From Phytophthora sp. 'mugwort' (lineage: Eukaryota; Oomycota; Peronosporomycetes; Peronosporales; Peronosporaceae), in the NCBI GenBank assembly GCA_033558025.1, contig JAUCEF010000001.1:1488001-1552000 (forward strand): 64,000 bases of DNA, read 5' to 3'. This document shows, piece after piece, positions 43,981 through 53,935 of the stretch; the stretch's first letter is position 1; each line of letters begins with the position of its first letter. The position numbers and the translations under genes are program-made. Under the pieces are notes generated by a model. That model had not been told where the DNA came from. It worked only from the letters and a program-made list of their open reading frames with translations, and searched no databases.

Positions 43981-44302
43981 TTAATAATTCGGCTTCGGCT
44001 TAACTCTAAAGTAGGAGCCCTAATAAAGCATCGGTTCTCCAATCCCCATGTTAATAAAGGGTATGGAAATGCGAAAAGAAAAGTGGTTAACGATACGATA
44101 ATAAGGTTTTGATACATTTTTAAGATATAATTATGGCTGAATTCACTGTCATCCTAGAACTACATACTACCTAAAATTTGTGGACTTTTACACACATCCG
44201 AGCCGGAACGCCTCGAGTTTTCAAGCAACAAGCAGAGCTCGGAAGCACACGCATGAGCCGACATGCCGATATGCTTTAACTCCGATATGCGGGAATGTCG
44301 TA
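43981..44302. other. intergenic, no gene recognised
   Basis: About 320 bp upstream of the TAZ gene, AT-rich, with no recognisable frame. Confidence 0.4.
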
Positions 44303-44656
44303 TTATTGCTTAAATCTGTATTTCCAGCTGCCGACGGGCCAATTCTCTGGATCTTGGGTTTCTCTGACAACGCAGCACCACGCTGACATGCAGCATGTAG
44401 TTGGAACGTCAACGCTCGAAGCTCCATTGGCAGGTTTCTCAGTAAGCAAGATAATACTACTACGCAGTACTCTACTCGCTGGTACATTCAGGCCTCTATG
44501 TAAGAATACGTGACGAAGTAGCCTACACAATCGCATGCGGCTCAACGGATCTCTTGCCTCGTAGTAGTAGTTTGCCACCCCAATCTTATTCACGAGCGTG
44601 ACGACAACGCCAGCACGAGCAGGCAAGATCGTATGTTTGGGCAGTTTGGGGTTCAT
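44303..44656 (-). CDS. hypothetical protein, 117 aa
   Basis: An uninterrupted frame from an ATG (MNPKLPKHTILPARAGVVVT) through LVNKIGVANYYYEARDPLS and a Cys-containing end to a stop. No signal peptide or transmembrane segment is obvious and no family is recognised. It sits between two clear zinc-finger genes on the same strand. It may be a real small gene, an exon, or a chance frame; I give it low confidence. Confidence 0.3.
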   Translation of the reverse strand: MNPKLPKHTILPARAGVVVTLVNKIGVANYYYEARDPLSRMRLCRLLRHVFLHRGLNVPASRVLRSSIILLTEKPANGASSVDVPTTCCMSAWCCVVRETQDPENWPVGSWKYRFKQ

Positions 44657-44831
44657 ATTGATACTAACTACTTCTACTTAAATAGGTGCGCAGACTACCG
44701 TTCTGCTGGCATAGCTCGGCCTGCCTATTGCGGAAGCGCTGCGTAGGGCTCATGGGAAGGCTCGGCGTACATCAAAAACTCGCGAAGACAGGAACATATA
44801 GAGAAGGAGAAGAGCGGCCATGATATGCCAC

Positions 44832-45206
44832 TTATGCCGAACACGTGTGGGCCTCGAGCAGGAAGTGCGGCTCGCTCTCGGCGAAGTGGTAGCTCTCGAC
44901 CACCTTTTGCTGCTGCGGGTCGAGGTCACTGAAGCCCTCGAGGCACTGCAGTGGGATCTGGGGCACGGACTTGTAGCATTCGACGTGATGCCAATTGATG
45001 CACACGAAGCCATTGAGATGCTGGTAGACGACGCCCACGCGCAGACGGCCGGCCTCGATGGTGGCGTCGCACGACTTGCAGCAGGCGTGCGCCTTGCGCG
45101 TGGCTTCGATGATGTAAGTGCCGTCCTTGGTCCAGGGTGAGGCCATAGCGCACGGGCTCGTGGGGCTGCCGATGGGGCTCGCGCCGCGGATCTCCACTTG
45201 GGTCAT
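44832..45206 (-). CDS. stand-alone PARP-type zinc-finger protein, about 124 aa
   Basis: From the ATG at 45206, a single exon. The core reads YIIEATRKAHACCKSCDATI, EAGRLRVGVVYQHLNG and FVCINWHHVECYKSVP, then LEGFSDLDPQQQKVVES. This fits the PARP-type zinc finger: CxxC, about 30 residues, HxxC, with the G-x-L-R-x-G and W-x-H signatures and the following L-x-G-x-x-x-L-x-x-x-x-Q. In PARP1 and DNA ligase III this finger recognises DNA breaks. Here it is the whole protein; no catalytic domain is encoded in the adjoining DNA. The N-terminus is Ser/Pro-rich. A longer frame starts further upstream without a better ATG. Confidence 0.75.
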   Translation of the reverse strand: MTQVEIRGASPIGSPTSPCAMASPWTKDGTYIIEATRKAHACCKSCDATIEAGRLRVGVVYQHLNGFVCINWHHVECYKSVPQIPLQCLEGFSDLDPQQQKVVESYHFAESEPHFLLEAHTCSA

Positions 45207-46123
45207 GGTTGTATGCAGTACGGGGAAGTGAAGCGAGCAAGTGGCTGCGACAGCGAACAATGCGAAGTGAGCGCTTGATCCACTTGACGGCGGCACGTCT
45301 TTGTGTGTGGTCCACCAGCTGGCAGAGGGCCGGAAGACGGGCCTGAGTGGACGAGGCGAGGCCAGCGCAGAGCAGGGCGCGTACTTTACAGAGAGCAGGG
45401 CGGCACTCATCTGCCCAAAAACGGCCAACGCATACTAAAGCCCAGCTAAAAGCGATGGTCGCTGCGACAACCACCGACCACGTCTGACGTCGCCGCTGTC
45501 ATTCCCGGCAGCGGCGACTATCATGGTCACCATGGGCTACATGTATTGCTGGCCGCAGCAAGTCGTTTCGGCGCCATGCTTGCATGCTTCCTATTTTCGT
45601 GTTTTGGGAATATTTGGCGCCGATCCCTAGAATTTACTCCAAAGCTCGCCGCCTACCCGGCGTAACTGTACAGTGCAGTCGATTCCACCGCCCCGCGCCG
45701 TGATTGAAAAGCAGCTGCAATTATTGGGTGTGTTTGGTGGGGAAGCTCTGCTTGTTTCTGCTGCTCCTTCCGACATCGTCGATCCGAGATTAGCCGGATA
45801 GGCCACGGGAAAGCCGGCGTGCTCGGCTTTGCCTAAATGCCTCGAACAACGCCTATCCGCCGCGGACAGCAGATTCGCTCGGCAGCGAGATTCACCGCCG
45901 CGGCGACCAGCTCGTGCGACCTGAGATCGACCATACTGCGGTTTCTAGTCAGAATTTAGGCTAGCGGCGGCGGTTATTTTTTTGGATACCGTCTCATATT
46001 TAGCAGCACGTCGCCGACTAAACCAGCACTAGTCGCGCTCGGAACAAGACGTCGCCACGTTCTCGGATACAGCAAACTTCTATTGATGGCTGCGAGCTAA
46101 CATCGCCTTGGGTCGGCCACAAG
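45207..46123. other. intergenic, GC-rich, no gene recognised
   Basis: Upstream flank of the PARP-finger gene, then GC-rich sequence with many CG-containing short repeats. No frame resembles a known protein. Confidence 0.4.
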
Positions 46124-46534
46124 TTGCTCGCTCGTCGACAGGATTTTCACACCCATATCGAATCGCAATGCGGATACAAATGTGGCTTTTGCGAGTTGCA
46201 GTGCAAGGCGTTGTTGCGGCAGACTGCAAACGAGGCGCAATCGACAGTTGAGCGCGGTTGCATTAGCCGAGAGCAGGCGCGGTACACGGCAGACAAGGCG
46301 AACCTATTGTTTGGATTTCACGGAGACATGAGCCTGACCCTGAAACGGGGCCCCTCTGAATCGGCCGTCGAGAGATTAATTAAGGCCGCCCCAAACGAAA
46401 AAGCAGTGTCGGACGACGGAAGCATGCTGGCACTTATTTCGCTGCTAGAGGGGCGCGATCTGCGGCGTCGGTTCCATGGCGCTCGCGATCGGCGGCGCGA
46501 TCTGCCAGCGTTGAGCACCACCCGCCAAAATTAG
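46124..46534 (+). CDS. unassigned open frame, 136 codons, no ATG at its start
   Basis: An open frame with a Cys-rich beginning (ESQCGYKCGFCELQCKALL) and REQARYTADKANLLFGFHG in the middle. It lacks an upstream ATG and ends in Arg-rich sequence. It may be a relic exon or a chance frame in GC-rich DNA. No family is recognised. Confidence 0.2.
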   Translation: MLARRQDFHTHIESQCGYKCGFCELQCKALLRQTANEAQSTVERGCISREQARYTADKANLLFGFHGDMSLTLKRGPSESAVERLIKAAPNEKAVSDDGSMLALISLLEGRDLRRRFHGARDRRRDLPALSTTRQN

Positions 46535-47600
46535 CTCGTTTCGTGTGATTTGGAGGCTCACAATCCCGCCTCTTGCGGGTTCAACCTGAGGCAGGAGCGA
46601 GCGAGCTGGCTGCTTCGTGCCCTCGCCACTTCTTTCTGCCGGTCGCCCGATGATTTGGCTCGCGCGCGGCGGCACGACGCACATCGCAAACTCCATCCTT
46701 GTTCAAACTTTGCCGCCTCGTGGTACATATTACAGTAGAGGCGACCACTGTACATGTACCGGTACATCATCGATTTCTAGACGATGCTTCCGCCGGCACA
46801 CAGGTCTAGCCTCACTTAGCTGGACGCCCAGGCCTCGGCTTCGTTTCACACCAAAGTGAATTGTCCTATCTAATCATACTTTGTCTTCTTTGAGCTGATT
46901 TCGTCCCTTGACGACTGGCACTATCTCTATATATTATATCTATTTTTCTCTAACCCCGGCTTCAATATAATATCATTGTTCCCCGCCATAGAGGCATAGA
47001 GGGGGGGGGGCTCTAAGGTTCTGTTGCCCTCTAGGAGCGCTAAGCCAAAAAAAGTGCTGGCGGCGAATGTTCAACTGATGAAGAACATCGGTACGGTGAT
47101 CTCTGAGCTCCTTCGGCATTCGGGTGGAACTGGAAGCCCCCTGTAGGACAGGCTGTCCTGTTAAGAATGTTAAGTTTAGGAATTTAAATACAGATATCAA
47201 AGGCATCTGGTTAGACAGTATTTTATATTAGCATTGGTTAGGGATATTCGGAATTTTCTCGACCATCGTAGTCGATTATTTAGCCAAACTGGCAATTAAA
47301 TACCTGCTAAATCGGATTGCTAGTAAGCCCTGGTTGTCAGCATTCGCAAAGTGAGTGGAAAATCGCATATAATATAACTGTGTCGCTGAGCGAATCTTTG
47401 GATGGCCTTTTCGTCGGGCAGCGCCTCACACGCATCGATAGTGGTTGCCCCGGAGAAGACGAGACTCGACGCATTGTCGTTCCGAAAGTTTGTGGGCGGG
47501 TTTCACTTTGCGACGAGAAAGGGAGAGGGGGCTCGAGTGCTCGCGGCTTAGCGGCCGCGCATTGGCAGCCGCGGTTGAAGTGATCCTGGAAGTTGCAGCT
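46535..47600. other. no gene recognised
   Basis: It contains a perfect palindrome ATGTACCGGTACAT at about 46754-46767 and a run of ten or more G near 47000. No coding frame with family resemblance. Confidence 0.4.
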
Positions 47601-47617
47601 CTCAGCGCCTTCTTGTC

Positions 47618-47910
47618 TTAGTTGCCGCGGTGGATTGCTACCGTTGTGTCAACGACGTTGTCGCCCCGGACAAACACGCCGGACGATAGCTGGATCATCT
47701 CCACGATAAAGCTGGACCGCAAAGGGTTCTCTCGTGGAGCGGAGAGCTTTGATGCTCGTTGAAGGAGCTTTTCCAATGCTTCCTTGCCAAGACGGTCGAG
47801 GAGCGACGAGCTGCACACTCAGCACGACCCGCACATTCCTCGTACCATTTGATCTCGCTCGTAGCACATTTGGTCATCAAGGCCGCGCTGCCGCCACCTG
47901 GATAGGACAT
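47618..47910 (-). pseudogene. coding-like relic, function unknown
   Basis: Two minus-strand frames join as one plausible protein: EIKWYEECAGRAECAA (near 47860-47815), then SLLDRLGKEALEKLLQRASK and SSFIVEMIQLSSGVFVRGDN to a stop at 47618. The even pattern of charged and hydrophobic residues suggests former coding. I do not recognise the family. It lies among repeats, so an element gene is likely. Confidence 0.3.
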
Positions 47911-48408
47911 CTGATGGCCGACGCATGCAACCGCGCGGGCTGGATGCAGATGGCCGCGACCGACGCCGGCTTATTTAGCAAGAGCCGGATTAACTGGAGG
48001 TATCGCCAGAAAGCTCACCTATTGTATGTCGCCGCCCAGTCAGTACTGAGAACGCGTGCGTTCTTACCACTGCCGAGCACTATGAAGCACGCCAGCCTCG
48101 CTCGATATACAATGTTCAGAATCGCGTTGCACATCGCATGACGGACGAAGGCTCTCACTCGAAAGGGCATCCAAATGTGGAATACACATAGAGAAGCGAT
48201 TTTCTCGCGTCTTTCTTCGTCTTCGCTCCACTCCACTGTCGCCTCGCAAAGGAGTATTGGAAAGCCCAAAAGCTCCCGTCCGCGATCCGCTGCAATGCAG
48301 CCTGCACACAAGATCCCTCTGCAACCCAGCTTTATCATGAAAATAATCCAGCCTTGGTCTACAGTAACTGTAGCATGTTTGTCCGATGCGACAACGGTAG
48401 CAACCAAC
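47911..48408. other. no gene recognised; left flank of the foldback element
   Basis: Open frames occur on both strands but none resembles a protein family. Confidence 0.35.
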
Positions 48409-49288
48409 TACAGTGCACGCCAAATCGATAGGACCCCCAAATCTGGTCACACTTTTGCCTCTATCTCAGCTGGTAGGGGGAATTAGAAACTGCTGTTTAA
48501 ATATGTTCTTTTTATATGCATGGCAAGAGGGTACATGCTTTAACGTCTGCGATTTCAGCGCCTTTGACAGGGTCCGCCTACAAGTTGCCGGTTTCGGCAG
48601 CAGCGACAAAATTATAGTACCATACATCATTTATGAGCCGCATACAAAGTTCTATATTAAAATATCGTACTTATAGAAACAGTCGTGTTGCACATAGTCG
48701 TCTCCATTGAAATTCACGACCTCAGCTCGAGCTAGAAAGTGGTCGGCACCTGAAGGAGCCCAACGCTTTCGAAAAGCTCGTCGAGGAACATGCGAATGGT
48801 TGGGCTGGCGACCAGCCACGCGGTGAAGCTTGGTGATGATAAATGTTGCTGATGCGATTCAAGGTTAGCTTCACCGCGTGGCTGGTCGCCAGCCCAACCA
48901 TTCGCATGTTCCTCGACGAGCTTTTCGAAAGCGTTGGGCTCCTTCAGGTGCCGACCACTTTCTAGCTCGAGCTGAGGTCGTGAATTTCAATGGAGACGAC
49001 TATGTGCAACACGACTGTTTCTATAAGTACGATATTTTAATATAGAACTTTGTATGCGGCTCATAAATGATGTATGGTACTATAATTTTGTCGCTGCTGC
49101 CGAAACCGGCAACTTGTAGGCGGACCCTGTCAAAGGCGCTGAAATCGCAGACGTTAAAGCATGTACCCTCTTGCCATGCATATAAAAAGAACATATTTAA
49201 ACAGCAGTTTCTAATTCCCCCTACCAGCTGAGATAGAGGCAAAAGTGTGACCAGATTTGGGGGTCCTATCGATTTGACGTGCACTGTA
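48409..49288. mobile_element. mariner-type foldback element: 422-bp inverted repeat around a 36-bp spacer
   Basis: The arms 48409-48830 and 48867-49288 are both 422 bp and are reverse complements of each other with almost no differences (one seen at CAGTGCACGC/T near the tip). Both ends read TA-CAGTGCACG in from the outside, so TA flanks a CAGT terminus, the signature of Tc1/mariner-type elements with a TA target duplication. Each arm holds an 87-codon open frame of no recognised family, identical between arms except one residue. A diverged single-arm relative lies at about 6965-7215. It has no transposase, so it is non-autonomous. Transcripts would fold into long double-stranded RNA. Confidence 0.85.
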
Positions 49289-50303
49289 TGACAATTCGGA
49301 GTAAAATGTAAATAAATAATTATAATTAATTTTAAATTTGTTTTAGCATTACCGTATTCCCCCTGTTAGAGCATCTCCAACCGTAGCGCAAAGTGCAAAA
49401 GTGATAGGACAAAGTGAACAACACAGTGTACTAAAAAACGTATAGCGACGAGACAGTTTTCTGTGCACTAGCGTCACTAGGAAGGGTATTTCCAACGGCC
49501 TATATGTATTTCAACGGGGTATTGGTGGTGCTGAATATAGCAAAGAATAAATCGAAATGCGTCCTGCAAGCACTAATATGCTGTCTTGTGTCGTCATAAC
49601 GAGTCGCTTCCTGCGCCGATAGAGGTCAACAAAGAGGAAGCAATATTAGAGGCTAACAGCCAAGTACCGCACCATATTTGACTTACCGACGCATGGTGGA
49701 CGTGTAAGGCCCCCGTCTGGGCGAATTAGACAAGACCACCGACTCTGGAGTGCCCTTGCATTTCTTGGCGCTCCCCCAGGTACAGCAAGTTGCACAAACG
49801 CCTTTCTAAACGCGGTCCCAGAACAGCGATGAGGACTGATCTGTGCTTATAGCACCGTCTTCCGAGATGTTGGTGTAGGCTCGACAGAGCAAGACGTCCT
49901 CTGCTGGCACCCACGAAGCAGCACTGGGCATGGGAGGAGGGAGAAGCAGGCGGCCGTGGCGATGAACAGGATTCCTGCTAGCTGTAGACTAGGAGCAGGG
50001 GGCGCGGAGGCTGACGACTGTCTGGTCAGCCGGAGGTGTGCGGGTTTTTGCACTTCTTCGGGTGCTGAAGTGAAAAGCCGGCAGCTTTCCCGTACGTTGT
50101 TGTCCTAGTGCACAATCACTTGGACAATGTTGCTTTACTGCTACTTTGCTGTCTCTATCACTACACCGCTGGGGGTTGATTTTTTTGCTATTGTGTATAT
50201 CTGGCCATGTTTGCGTATTTTCCACCACCGTTGGAGGTGTTCTTAGAAGCGTCACAAATGTACACGTCCGGGTCAGGTGTACGTGTACCGCATAGGATAC
50301 CTC
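49289..50303. other. no gene recognised
   Basis: Near 49372 the sequence AGAGCATCTCCAACCG resembles ends of small inverted-repeat elements known from other eukaryotes, but I found no partner end. Open frames at 49726-50255 on the minus strand show no family resemblance. Confidence 0.35.
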
Positions 50304-50458
50304 CTGATTGGATAAGAGGACGTGTGCTCTATAAGTATTGTTATTTATTAGAGCCTAATTAGAGCCTAATAAATAATAATACTCGTAGAGCACACGTCCT
50401 CTATTAGGCTCTAATAAATAATAATACTCATAGAGCACACGTCCTCTTATCCAATCAG
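50304..50458. repeat. inverted repeat with duplicated right arm
   Basis: The left arm 50304-50359 (starting CTGATTGGATAAGAGGACGT) is the reverse complement of 50403-50458 over 56 bp with few mismatches. Between them, about 50360-50404 repeats most of the right arm (TAATAAATAATAATACTC, then TAGAGCACACGTCCTCTA). So there is one left arm and two right arms, as would result from slippage in a hairpin. It is non-coding and may be a small MITE. Confidence 0.75.
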
Positions 50459-50938
50459 AATCTGTCTAGGGATGGGTCAGCGTCTCCTCAGCTTTTTTTA
50501 CAGTGTCTCTATAGTATAACAAGGCGCGTGTCTCTTGACTGGACAGAAGATAACTGGATTTTTGCCGTATGGTAACGAAAAATTTCAGATTCATCTGTAC
50601 ATGTCGTTTCCCTTGCTCTAGTCAGCATAATCAATCACACCGCACGTTGGGTGAGCTCTATGAAATATCGCTATGCGGTACAGGTCTCCGTACACGTACT
50701 TAGCAAAATATGTATGGTCATGCAAATCACCCATACAGTCAAATAGGGAGAGCAAATGGCCGTGTTCGCGCGGCGTTTTCTCGGAGACGGCTGTGGCGAC
50801 GGCGCTGTGATTTGGGATTCACATACATACTGGAATGATAGCTAGCGGTGTATAGAATCTCACGTATTTAGCGCTCATGTGGACTAACTAGCCCGGATCA
50901 TGATTTTCGCGTGCTAAAAAAATGATAGGCATGAAATG
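50459..50938. other. no gene recognised
   Basis: AT-rich sequence between two repeats; no coding frame. Confidence 0.35.
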
Positions 50939-51010
50939 AAGTTGGCAAGCGGGACTCGAACTCGCTAACTGCTGGCTCGCATAGTGAGACTAAACCAACT
51001 GCTATAGAAA
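50939..51010 (-). ncRNA. tRNA-like sequence, probably tRNA-derived SINE relic
   Basis: On the minus strand an A-box-like TAGCAGTTGGTTTAGT is followed about 40 bp later by a B-box-like GAGTTCGAGTCCC, the internal promoter pair of RNA polymerase III genes. The T-arm GCGAG-TTCGAGT-CCCGC pairs well, but a matching 7-bp acceptor stem is not present, so it is not a functional tRNA gene. A run of T follows the 3' end (about 50920). A SINE or a decayed tRNA are the two options. Confidence 0.4.
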
Positions 51011-51024
51011 GCATTTAATCATGA

Positions 51025-51612
51025 ATGCATATCCATACCAAAACAAATATAACTCACGCAAAACCACACATGCACAACATATGCAAACTGACACTTCAAC
51101 ACATGCAACATCACCTGCCAACATGGACCAGTGGTAAAGCGCCAACGCGAGGCAAGAATCCCAAGTGGTATTGCGGCCCGTGCTCAGACGGAAACAAACG
51201 GTACGAAATATTAAGTCTGGTTATATCTATGAACTAACGCAATATTGTTAGGGCGGGTGGACCTCACCCGAACAATAGCTGCCCTCAGGTCTACCACGAA
51301 GACTGGAATTGTGGGAGGGATATCCCGCTCGAATACAAGCAGACGCGTACGCAGATGCGCGCTCTGGGCGGGAAGCGCAAACGTAAGCGCAAGGAAGACG
51401 ACGCAGACAAAGGCGACGAAGGAGAGGGGAGTGGGCATGAGGAGGGTCAACGTAAGGTTGTGGCATGTCAAAGATTATCCACTCGTTTCGATTTTTATCG
51501 CTTGTGTTACCGTTCCATGAAGCGATTCCCTGATGTCACGCCGGCTCTAATAAAATGCACAGCAAAATGGCTAATGAGTATACATGTTTTGAACTACTTT
51601 CATTGCAAATAG
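51025..51612 (+). CDS. hypothetical protein with one intron, C-terminal part of a gene
   Basis: An upstream frame ends KAPTRGKNPKWYCGPCSDGN and meets a donor GTACGA at about 51200. Removing 51 bp up to the acceptor TTGTTAG (51251) continues in frame as AGGPHPNNSCPQVYHEDWNC, then a strongly basic stretch (GGKRKRKRKEDDADKGDEGE) and RSMKRFPDVTPALIKC to the stop at 51612. The Cys and His spacing around the splice could be a zinc-binding motif and the basic stretch a nuclear signal. The upstream part has no good start. The family is not recognised; a transposon C-terminus is possible. Confidence 0.35.
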
Positions 51613-52165
51613 AGCTCACATCCCGCCCCACATGTACATCTCCATACTAAACGAGTTACAAATAGGAAAATCTCACCCTTACCATTCCACGCACAAAATC
51701 TAACATAGATGAACGCAGCCAGGCATGTATACTCGATATACATGCAGCCACCAAATATTTATGACAATTGGGTACGGTGAATATGGGGTTAAGTCATTTA
51801 CAACGCAACGAATCAAATCAGTTCCGACCCCCCTGGAAATAATGTCGAGAGCGACAATCTTACACGCGACCTGCTCTCTTACGCCTCCACTACATCTATT
51901 CAACTAGAGCAAGACGACCCCCTCGCTCGGCCTCCGAACAAGATAGTCCGGCGCAACAGCAGGCTGCAGTCTCCGACGACATGGGGAAGATACGGACGAG
52001 CCAGACCAACGCTCTTGATTCAATACCGCAACCGATAAGCCTCGCTTGGCTGAAGTCCTTGCCATACCTCCGTTTGCTGTGGAGTGCAAAGCAGTAACCG
52101 GGGGGGTGGAAAGGAATAGCCACCCGGCTAAAATCGGCGCTATCTACAAACATTAGCTTCCGCGC
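51613..52165. other. no gene recognised
   Basis: Short open frames on both strands; no family resemblance. Confidence 0.35.
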
Positions 52166-52522
52166 GTGTCGGGACGGCTCCTGTTTCTTCTACGGAAGTA
52201 TGTAGCCAGGAAGAAGCGCAACGAGGCCGCAAGCGGCACGGGCGAAGTGCACACGGAAGTAGATGACATTTTAGAGCAACTGCAGCAGCTCAAGAATGCC
52301 GCAGCAGCTGGGCAGCAATTAAAAAACGAAAACGCCGCTTCTAAAACCGGAGAAGCGTGGTTTAGACTCGTACAGCAACACCAACGCGTGATAGCGCATC
52401 CTCGACACCGATTCCCAGTCTCCATGGAGACGCTTTACACTCAAAGCTTCCAGCATCTCCTTCGCCACACGGGGGTAGGCAAGAACATCATCGCCGCTGT
52501 CGGAGCTTATCTTGGGTCCTAG
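52166..52522 (+). CDS. unknown protein fragment, relative of the 14.0-14.3 kb relic
   Basis: An open frame of 118 codons without an ATG at its beginning (so perhaps a non-first exon): LLFLLRKYVARKKRNEAASG, EVHTEVDDILEQLQQL, KTGEAWFRLVQQHQRVIAHP and QSFQHLLRHTGVGKN. The first half matches the minus-strand relic at 14 kb. The middle is coiled-coil-like. The function is unknown. Two copies among transposons suggest an element gene. Confidence 0.4.
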   Translation: MSGRLLFLLRKYVARKKRNEAASGTGEVHTEVDDILEQLQQLKNAAAAGQQLKNENAASKTGEAWFRLVQQHQRVIAHPRHRFPVSMETLYTQSFQHLLRHTGVGKNIIAAVGAYLGS

Positions 52523-52640
52523 CGGTAGATTTCACACCGGCTTTACCGCTGATTCCGTTTCGTTGCACAAAACACAGACGAAAGTTATCGTTCTCAGCCA
52601 ATGCAGCGAGATTGAAAGCACTACAAATTATCAGAATTTC

Positions 52641-53140
52641 TCAGGTTTTCGTTTCGTTCCACTGCTTACGTGTTCTAATTACTGGTCTAACGAAACGCAT
52701 TACCCAGTCTAGACGCTTTGGCATGTGGATTGTTGCGAGCAGTGGCTTGATGCACGAGGTTTCCGGCGGAGAGAGCCAGGCTTTACCAGCTGCCATAGCG
52801 TAGTTGTTCCGACGCCAACAGCGGCAGCCGTCGCGCGAAGCGACTGTCGCCTTAGAAGCGACAAGGCCTCGACTTTTCTTCGGCATCGGCGAGCGTATAA
52901 TTCTTGTTCCTGCTAGAAAGGTCGTCTCACCGCTTCCGGAACGCGCCAACGGCCTTGCGACCGCCGCCTTTTGGGCGCATCACACTAGCTTGCCCCCCCC
53001 CCTTAATGCACGCGCACAGGAAACGAATGACTAGTTCTTGCTCTGGCTGCGTTAGTTTCGTCGGTCGTCCCGACAATGCGTTATTTCCTTTCGATGGTCT
53101 CAAACGCCTAAAACAAGAGCTGCCCCCAACAATTTGCTAA
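52641..53140 (-). pseudogene. Tc1/mariner transposase N-terminal fragment, frameshifted
   Basis: On the minus strand: GRPTKLTQPEQELVIRFL near 53075, then TVAAAVGVGTTTLWQLVKPG (a helix-turn-helix with the recognition helix of mariner proteins) near 52840, and in another frame IKPLLATIHMPKRLDWVMRF near 52750-52690. In mariner transposases the phrase K-P-L-L-T-x-x-x-K-x-x-R-L comes just before the first catalytic motif. The catalytic part is missing, so this is a truncated relic, different in sequence from the 12-13 kb copy. Confidence 0.5.
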
Positions 53141-53935
53141 AATGTCGAATGTGCACCAAGAATCCCTTGATGTGTTGCGATTTTATTAATTGTCCTAACT
53201 TATTTGAAACAGATCACGACAGAAAAGTCCAAAGACGTGAGCTCAAGCTTTCAATGATACTAGCGATATTATCGAAGATATTGGCGACATCAGGATAGAG
53301 GCGCCGTCGTTTCATACTACGACTCTAAATCTTTTTAACCACTCTTTCAGAAGAGGCACTTCAATTACACTTACGCGTCATGTTATGTTGGTCATTCGAC
53401 GGATATTTAGCAGGAGTGGCCTTCTCATACAGAGGCAAAACTAAACGTAAGGGCCAGAATACTAGCAGGATATGAAGCACCCGACACACCTGACGCCCGG
53501 ATATATGCTGCAGCGTCTGTCAATTGCGGCTGTCGATCTTCCTGGTCGAACGGTACCGGCAAACGCAAGGATCTCTAGTTGTGCGATACAACGTACTTCT
53601 CACTGTCGTAGATAGAGTTTTTGAGGTTTTGCTGATGCATATGAAATATGTTCTCGATTCCAGCGTAGTCAGCACAGAACAACTAACCCGCTACTAAAGT
53701 CGGTTATATCGAGCGATCAACTAACTTACGTCTTGACACCACAACAAGCTTGTTTGGTGTTGTAATTCACAGAAAAAGTGATAACGGCAAGTGCCCCGGC
53801 CTTCGTCTCCGATATCATATTGTTTTTTTCAACCGTGGGGAAGTTTGCTTGGTCTGTTGCTATTGGCGCTACATGAGCTTGGCAAGCTCTCTGGTTTCGA
53901 TCAATTTACAGCAAGGGCCGCAAACGTAGCGTCAC
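53141..53935. other. no gene recognised
   Basis: AT-rich; no coding frame with family resemblance. Confidence 0.4.

Noticed and set aside
47734..48141. Plus-strand 135-codon frame
   Set aside because: No ATG-supported domain, and it overlaps the more coding-like minus-strand relic.
48413..49284. Two identical 87-codon proteins on opposite strands
   Set aside because: They are the two arms of the inverted repeat; a relative at 7 kb has only part of the frame, and no known domain is seen, so coding is not supported.
50940..51010. A functional tRNA gene
   Set aside because: No acceptor stem pairs with the 3' end, so only a tRNA-like relic can be claimed.
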